64,000 nt of DNA, taken from contig CAYOAP010000002.1 in NCBI GenBank assembly GCA_964401995.1, positions 62,001 to 126,000 on the forward strand, read 5' to 3'. Positions 60,048 through 64,000 of the stretch are shown in pieces; positions within the stretch are counted from its first letter, which is position 1, and each line of letters opens with the position of its first letter. The translations under genes and the position numbers were made by a program. The notes beneath the pieces were generated by a model, which did not search any database, was not told the origin of the DNA, and saw nothing but the letters and a program-made list of their open reading frames with translations. This DNA comes from DATCBF01 sp964401995. GTDB lineage: Bacteria > Actinomycetota > Thermoleophilia > Solirubrobacterales > 70-9.

Positions 60048-61106
60048 TCAGATCCGGCGGCGCAGCCGCATGAAGGCGACCAGGGGGCGGGTGTCCGGGC
60101 CGAGCGCGTCCAGCATCTGCGCCCGGATCGGGCCGGCGAAGGGGGTCTCCGCCTCGGCCGCGCTGAGGTAGAAGCCGGCGACGCCGGCGAGGATCGCGGC
60201 GTGGCGGCGGGGGTCGGGAAGCTGGGCCGTCGCGGCGGAGGCCTCGGCGGCGATCGCGGCGAGGCGGTCGGCGGCCGCCTCGCCGCTCGGGTAGTAGGCG
60301 ATGTAGTTGTGCTCGCCGGCGGCGCGGTCCGCGTCGAGGTCGATCAGATCGTCGAGCAGCACGGTGAGGGCGCCGATTGAAGGGAAGTAGGCGGCCTCGA
60401 TCAGGGCGGCCTGCTCCGCGGTCGAGCCCGGGGCGGCGGCCGCGGCGATCAGGGCGTGGACGGCGACCGAGGAGCTGGCGCCGGCGGCGACCTCCCACCA
60501 CTCGTAGCCCGCCGGCCCGCCCTGGCGCCTGGCCCAGCCCTCGAGCTCGTCCCCGCCCCGGGCGGCGTCATGGGTGTGGCTCTGGCCTTCGCCGCAGCGC
60601 GCCGCCGCCCGCTGGGCCAGGGGCAGGACCGCCTCCTGCGAGGGCAGCGAGCGCAGGCGCAGCTGGCAGGCGGCGACCAGGCGCGAGAGGTAGCCGCCGT
60701 CATCGCCCTGGGGATGGAATCGGTACCAGTCGACCGGGCCGGCGCCGGGCGTCACCGCCGCCGCCAGCGCCCGGTGCAGCTGCAGGCCGTCTTCGAGCGC
60801 CGCCGGCGCCTCCTCCTCGCCGAGGCTGTCGATGTAGTCGATCGCGATCTGCAGGGCGGCGATCGCGCCGAGCGCGGCGCGGCGCGAGGCCCGCGGCGCG
60901 AGGGTGGCGAAGACGGCGACCGCCTCGACGTTGAGCCCCTTCTCCTCCAGGGCGGCGAGGGCGTGCCGGCGCAGGACCGGGTCGGGGATCGACCGCGCCT
61001 CGATCTGCCAGCGCCGCAGCTCATGGCGGGCCGGCCTCAGCACCGTCGTCAGGTAGGCGCCGAGCGCGCCGGCCACGGCGATCGTGTCTCTGTCGCGCGC
61101 GGCCAC
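60048..61106 (-). CDS. YtpB/DUF2600-type terpene synthase (tetraprenyl-beta-curcumene synthase-like)
   Basis: 352 residues from GTG. The conserved DUF2600 motifs are DYIDSLGE near residue 90 and DDLIDLDADRAAGEHNYIAYY near residue 250, the Asp-rich metal-binding region of this unusual terpene synthase class. In Bacillus the homologue makes long-chain (C35) terpenes. Substrate here is not known. The gene upstream (61188, same strand) ends 81 bp before it and a perfect hairpin lies between. Confidence 0.85.
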   Translation of the reverse strand: MAARDRDTIAVAGALGAYLTTVLRPARHELRRWQIEARSIPDPVLRRHALAALEEKGLNVEAVAVFATLAPRASRRAALGAIAALQIAIDYIDSLGEEEAPAALEDGLQLHRALAAAVTPGAGPVDWYRFHPQGDDGGYLSRLVAACQLRLRSLPSQEAVLPLAQRAAARCGEGQSHTHDAARGGDELEGWARRQGGPAGYEWWEVAAGASSSVAVHALIAAAAAPGSTAEQAALIEAAYFPSIGALTVLLDDLIDLDADRAAGEHNYIAYYPSGEAAADRLAAIAAEASAATAQLPDPRRHAAILAGVAGFYLSAAEAETPFAGPIRAQMLDALGPDTRPLVAFMRLRRRI

Positions 61107-61134
61107 GGGCGCAGCCTACGCCCGTTCAAGCGGG

Positions 61135-61166
61135 CGGCGGCCCGCTCCGTGTGGAGCGGGCCGCCG
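61135..61166 (-). terminator. Perfect 14-bp hairpin after the exported repeat protein gene
   Basis: CGGCGGCCCGCTCC and GGAGCGGGCCGCCG with a GTGT loop, 22 bp after the stop of the minus-strand gene at 61188. There is no T tract in either direction, so it may be a terminator only in a GC-rich, Rho- or context-dependent sense. Confidence 0.5.
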
Positions 61167-61187
61167 ATCCCAGAGGCTTCGTCAGCC

Positions 61188-61856
61188 CTACTTGAGCTGG
61201 GTCACAACCAGCGCGACGGATACCTGTGACGCCGCCGTGCATTCTTTGTCGCCGAGCACCCGCATCGTGATCTGCTGCGGGACGCCGGGCTGGCCGAGGC
61301 CGACCGGACCGGTCTCACTGTCGACCGGCACTGGGCTGAATTCGGATTTCGGGTTGGATTCTGAGCTGACGGCGAGGAAGCCGCTCGAAACCTGGAAGAG
61401 CTGGCCGTTGATCAGCGGCTGAACTGTCGGGGTACAGAAGCTTTTCCCAGCTTCGAGACCGAGGTTGATGCCCCTCGCTTCGATGCTGAGCAGATCGACG
61501 ACACCCGCCTGCGGTGTGAAGGTGGTTGTGCCGGTGAGCGGCACCGGAATCGCCGTGTTGACCGAATTGACGCTGACCGGGGCGCTGGTCGCGCTCGCGA
61601 TCACGTTTGTGCCCGTTGCCAATTTGGCGAAGTTGACCGAGCCATCGGCAAGTTTGGCATTGGTCACCGCCTTGGCCTTGATCTTTTTGGCCGTCACCGC
61701 GTTCTTCTTGATCTTGCCGGTGCCGACCGAGTTCGACTTCAACTGGTTGGCGCCGATCTTGTGGGCGGCCCAGGCGACGCCGCCACTCAGAGCCAAAAAC
61801 AGCGCCATGGTGGCGATCACATTCGCGTAGGTCAACTTGCCCTTCAAGGCCTGCAT
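61188..61856 (-). CDS. Exported/anchored repeat protein, Thermoleophilia-type
   Basis: 222 residues. The N-terminal 30 residues form a signal/anchor (ANVIATMALFLALSGGVAWA). Short repeats KIGANQLKSNSVGTGKIKKN and AVTAKKIKAKAVTNAKL follow (residues about 33-75), a pattern that recurs in many exported proteins of Thermoleophilia and may form a beta-solenoid. The C-terminal 130 residues form an unknown beta-rich domain with Cys pair. GGAGG lies 4-5 bp upstream of the ATG. Function unknown. Confidence 0.78.
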   Translation of the reverse strand: MQALKGKLTYANVIATMALFLALSGGVAWAAHKIGANQLKSNSVGTGKIKKNAVTAKKIKAKAVTNAKLADGSVNFAKLATGTNVIASATSAPVSVNSVNTAIPVPLTGTTTFTPQAGVVDLLSIEARGINLGLEAGKSFCTPTVQPLINGQLFQVSSGFLAVSSESNPKSEFSPVPVDSETGPVGLGQPGVPQQITMRVLGDKECTAASQVSVALVVTQLK

Positions 61857-61958
61857 ACATCCTCCTCAGGTTTTTTACCGGGAATTCCTCGTAACACTCG
61901 CAACTGTGCGAAGGCGCGGTCAAGAGCGGTGTTTAGAAAAAAGAGCAAATATCCTCAA

Positions 61959-61972
61959 CATTCTTTAGAATG
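61959..61972 (+). promoter_or_regulatory. Operator-like palindrome before the HTH gene
   Basis: CATTCT-TT-AGAATG, symmetrical 14 bp, 8 bp before the ATG at 61981, in an AT-rich gap. Fits autoregulation by the HTH protein it precedes. Confidence 0.4.
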
Positions 61973-61980
61973 ACCCGGCT

Positions 61981-62670
61981 ATGCCGAGCGTCGCCGAGAG
62001 CAAGAAGCTGGTCGACGGGATCGTCAGGTTGCGCCGTGCGGAGCGGATTCCGGCGGCCGCGGCCGATGTCGCCGCCGTCCGCCGCGACCTCGAGGCGCGG
62101 GTCGGGGCGACGCTCTCGCGCTCGCGGGCGGCGCTGATCCTCGGGGTCAGCCAGACCGCCCTCGACCGCTGGGTCGCCGCCGGCCAGATCCCGATTGTGC
62201 TCACCCCGGGGGGGCGGCGCGAGGTGCCGCGCCAGTTCGTGGTCGAGCTGCGCGAGGCGATCGAGGAGATGAGGGGGAGGGGCCACGGGCAGCCGCTGGC
62301 GGCGGCGCTGGCGGCGCGGCGCGAGGCGGCGGCGAAGGTCGGCGGCGGCCGCCCGGCCGAGCCCTCGGTCCCGCGTGGCCACCTCACTGCCGAGCGGCGC
62401 AGCCGGGCTGCCCACCAGGTCGTCGCCGAGCGGCTCGACCCGGCGCTGGTCGAGGAGGCGCGTGCGCGGGTCGAGCGGTTGGCCGCCGAGGGGCATCTGC
62501 ATCCTCGCTACGCCGAGCGCTGGCGGGGGCTGCTCTCGCGTCCGCTCGACGAGATCGCGGCGGCGATCGCCGCCGACGACGAGGAGGGCCGCGACCTGCG
62601 CCAGAACAGCCCCTTCGCCGGGGTCCTGAACGAGCAGGAGCGCCGCCGGATCATCGAGACGGTCCGCTAG
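61981..62670 (+). CDS. Helix-turn-helix (MerR/excisionase-type) protein, possible antitoxin
   Basis: 229 residues. SRSRAALILGVSQTALDRWVAAGQIPIVLTPGGRREVP is a winged HTH of the excisionase/helix-turn-helix_17 type at about 46-83. The C-terminal part (RARVERLAAEGHLHPRYAERWRGLL) is helical and charged. The next gene, 5 bp on, encodes a nucleotidyltransferase-like protein, so the pair may be a toxin-antitoxin module (inference). Confidence 0.75.
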   Translation: MPSVAESKKLVDGIVRLRRAERIPAAAADVAAVRRDLEARVGATLSRSRAALILGVSQTALDRWVAAGQIPIVLTPGGRREVPRQFVVELREAIEEMRGRGHGQPLAAALAARREAAAKVGGGRPAEPSVPRGHLTAERRSRAAHQVVAERLDPALVEEARARVERLAAEGHLHPRYAERWRGLLSRPLDEIAAAIAADDEEGRDLRQNSPFAGVLNEQERRRIIETVR

Positions 62671-62675
62671 CCGAG

Positions 62676-63224
62676 ATGCGCCGCCCCGAGCTTGAGCACG
62701 TGATCCGGGCGGCGGCGACGGCCAGCGGCGACGACGAGCTGGTGATCGTCGGCAGCCAGGCGATCCTTGGCCAGTTCCCCGAGGCGCCCGCCTCGATGCT
62801 GGTCTCGCGCGAGGCCGACGTCTACCCCCGCAACCATCCCGAGCGCGGCGACGAGATCGAAGGCAGCCTCGGCGACGGCTCCTACTTCGACGCGACCTTC
62901 GGCTACTACGCCCACGCGGTCGGGCCGGAGACGGCGAAGGCGCCGAGCGGCTGGGAGCGGCGGCTGGTGCCGATCCGCAACGAGAACACCGGCGGCGCCA
63001 CCGGCTGGTGCCTGGAGGTCCACGACCTGCTGCTCTCCAAGTGCGCGGCGGGCCGGGCGCGGGACTGGGAGTTCGTCGAGGAAGCGCTGCGACATGGCCT
63101 CGCCGATCCTGCTGAGTTGCGTGGCCGCGCCGGCGACCTCCCGCTCGATCCCGAGGGGATCGAGGAGGTCCGTCGCATGGTTGAGGGAGTGATCGCCCGA
63201 GCCGCGTCGAAGGAGAGCGGCTGA
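62676..63224 (+). CDS. DUF6036-type nucleotidyltransferase-like protein, possible toxin
   Basis: 182 residues. DELVIVGSQAILGQFPEA and SREADVYPRN (Asp-x-Tyr in place of Asp-x-Asp) fit the DUF6036/AbiEii-like fold; WCLEVHDLLLSKCAAGRARDWEF is the downstream helical motif. Partner of the HTH gene before it; overlaps crcB by one base (TGATG). Confidence 0.8.
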   Translation: MRRPELEHVIRAAATASGDDELVIVGSQAILGQFPEAPASMLVSREADVYPRNHPERGDEIEGSLGDGSYFDATFGYYAHAVGPETAKAPSGWERRLVPIRNENTGGATGWCLEVHDLLLSKCAAGRARDWEFVEEALRHGLADPAELRGRAGDLPLDPEGIEEVRRMVEGVIARAASKESG

Positions 63225-63625
63225 TGCGCCTCTCCCAGCTCGACCGCCGCAGGCTGCTCGCGATCTATCTCGGCGGGGTCGCCGGCGCGCTGCTGCGAGT
63301 CGGGCTGGCGCAGGCGGCGCCAGTTGGGCCGGGCGGCTGGCCCTGGGCGACCTTCGCGGTCAACATGGCCGGGGCGCTGCTGCTCGGCTACTTCTTCGCC
63401 CTCTTCCGCGACCATCCTGACGAGAGCCTGCACCACCCGTTCCTCGGCACCGGCATCTGCGGCACCCTGACCACCTTCTCGACCATGCAGCTGGAGCTGT
63501 TCGAGCTGGTCGACGGCGGCCGGCTCGGCCTCGCCGCTGGCTACTGCGCGGCGACGCTGGCGCTCGGCTACCTCTGCGTCCGCGCCGGGATCGACCTGGA
63601 GCGCCGCCAGGGAGTCGCTCGATGA
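63224..63625 (+). CDS. crcB: Fluoride exporter CrcB/Fluc, first copy
   Basis: 133 residues, four membrane segments. Fluc motifs: GALLRVG, NMAGALLLGYF, and GTGICGTLTTFSTMQLE (the fluoride-selective TTFST sequence with conserved Phe/Ser). Fluc subunits pair in antiparallel (dual-topology) dimers; two tandem copies with different charge bias often form heterodimers. The second copy follows at 63684. Confidence 0.93.
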   Translation: MRLSQLDRRRLLAIYLGGVAGALLRVGLAQAAPVGPGGWPWATFAVNMAGALLLGYFFALFRDHPDESLHHPFLGTGICGTLTTFSTMQLELFELVDGGRLGLAAGYCAATLALGYLCVRAGIDLERRQGVAR

Positions 63626-63638
63626 TCTCTGGCCTGGG

Positions 63639-63683
63639 CGCGTGGTTCCTTTCAGCAGCCCTGCTGTCGAAAGGAACCACGCG
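63639..63683 (+). promoter_or_regulatory. 15-bp perfect hairpin hiding the second crcB ribosome binding site
   Basis: CGCGTGGTTCCTTTC (63639-63653) and GAAAGGAACCACGCG (63669-63683) are perfect reverse complements; a nested AGCAG-CC-CTGCT stem fills the 15-nt loop. The right arm contains AAAGGA, the likely Shine-Dalgarno, and abuts the ATG at 63684. It does not match the fluoride riboswitch consensus known to me. It may be a translational switch, a coupling structure between the two crcB genes, or a small palindromic insert. Confidence 0.7.
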
Positions 63684-64000
63684 ATGACCCCGCTGGGCTG
63701 GATCGCCGTCGGCCTGCTCGGCGGGGCCGCCGCCGCGGCGCGCTTCCTGATCGACGCGGCGATCCACGCGCGCTACTCGGCCCCCTTTCCGCTCGGGATC
63801 TTCGCCGTCAACATCGCCGGCGCGCTCGCCCTCGGCCTCGTCGCCGGAGCGGCGCTGCATGGCCAGGCGCTCATCATCGTCGCCGGCGGCGGCATCGGCT
63901 CCTTCACCACCTTCTCGACCTGGATCCTCGACTCCCACCGGCTCGGGCAGGCCGGGCTGGCCCGCATCGCCTGGCTCAACATCGGCGTCTCGCTGGTCGT
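63684..64000 (+). CDS. crcB: Fluoride exporter CrcB/Fluc, second copy (partial)
   Basis: The visible part encodes 105 residues of a Fluc subunit and runs off the window. GGAAAAARFLIDAAI, NIAGALALGLV and GGGIGSFTTFSTWILD are the expected motifs. ATG at 63684 is chosen by homology and by the Shine-Dalgarno within the hairpin. Paired with the copy at 63224. Confidence 0.92.
   Translation, partial: MTPLGWIAVGLLGGAAAAARFLIDAAIHARYSAPFPLGIFAVNIAGALALGLVAGAALHGQALIIVAGGGIGSFTTFSTWILDSHRLGQAGLARIAWLNIGVSLV

Noticed and set aside
63626..63683. Fluoride (crcB) riboswitch before the second crcB
   Set aside because: The known consensus (GGNGAUGG...UUCGCC with a pseudoknot) is not present; there is only a long simple hairpin.
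1..64000. CRISPR arrays, rRNA, IS elements, prophage genes
   Set aside because: No direct repeats with regular spacers, no rRNA-like segments, no transposase or phage structural motifs were seen.

Overview
The window looks like chromosomal DNA of a high-GC actinobacterium, most likely class Thermoleophilia (Solirubrobacterales or a relative). This rests on very high GC with strong G/C third-position preference, many GTG and TTG starts, 1- or 4-bp start/stop overlaps, an acyl-CoA carboxylase with fused biotin carboxylase and carrier domains, and large exported beta-rich proteins of the kind common in that class. The taxonomic call is recognition from memory, not a search result. No rRNA, CRISPR array, insertion sequence or prophage was seen. 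One tRNA (Phe, GAA) is present.

Region 1 (1-14.5 kb) is metabolic. It holds the end of a PucR-type regulator, alanine dehydrogenase, an aminobutyraldehyde-type dehydrogenase whose start codon lies in a long inverted repeat, and an RTX-like repeat protein facing a papain-like protease. Then come dodecin, rhodanese, and an assimilatory sulfate operon (sulfite reductase, APS reductase, sulfate adenylyltransferase, APS kinase) facing a PHP phosphoesterase. A Fic protein with its own operator repeats and a biotin carboxylase/BCCP follow. Region 2 (14.5-21.4 kb) has a sulfatase, a HAD hydrolase, sucCD, an AbiEi/DUF559-type protein and an aminotransferase. Region 3 (21.4-27.5 kb) is an iron- and redox-flavoured cluster: two duplicated pairs of ferritin-like proteins, a cupredoxin lipoprotein, an ECF sigma/anti-sigma pair and a DtxR-type regulator. 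Region 4 (27.5-36.8 kb) contains a divergent dihydropteroate synthase, an MrfA-like helicase, a glucoamylase-like exported protein, tRNA-Phe, an MNT-HEPN toxin-antitoxin pair, a hydrolase/SDR divergent pair and a protein with two TetR DNA-binding domains.

Region 5 (37-60 kb) is the most unusual part. It holds two paralogous operons, each encoding an MmpL/RND-type transporter, a small exported helical protein and an exported protein of about 260 residues. The first operon also carries two exported proteins of about 940 residues built on repeated Cys-Pro modules, and a 1590-residue propeller/FN3 protein. Two TetR-like proteins without a DNA-binding domain sit in this region, and a conserved two-block motif recurs four times there, each time at or next to one of these genes. 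An accessory insert with a DUF234-type ATPase and a broken nucleotidyltransferase separates the two operons.

Region 6 (60-64 kb) holds a YtpB-like terpene synthase, an exported repeat protein, an HTH/nucleotidyltransferase pair and two crcB fluoride-channel genes. The second crcB start is preceded by a 15-bp hairpin that buries its ribosome binding site.

The two most novel-looking observations are: (i) a 51-bp palindromic element inserted in frame, in the same reading frame, in two unrelated genes (the glucoamylase-like gene and the second MmpL gene), with its absence from the paralogous MmpL supporting an insertion; and (ii) the duplicated MmpL/exported-protein operons with their shared motif and truncated TetR-like proteins.
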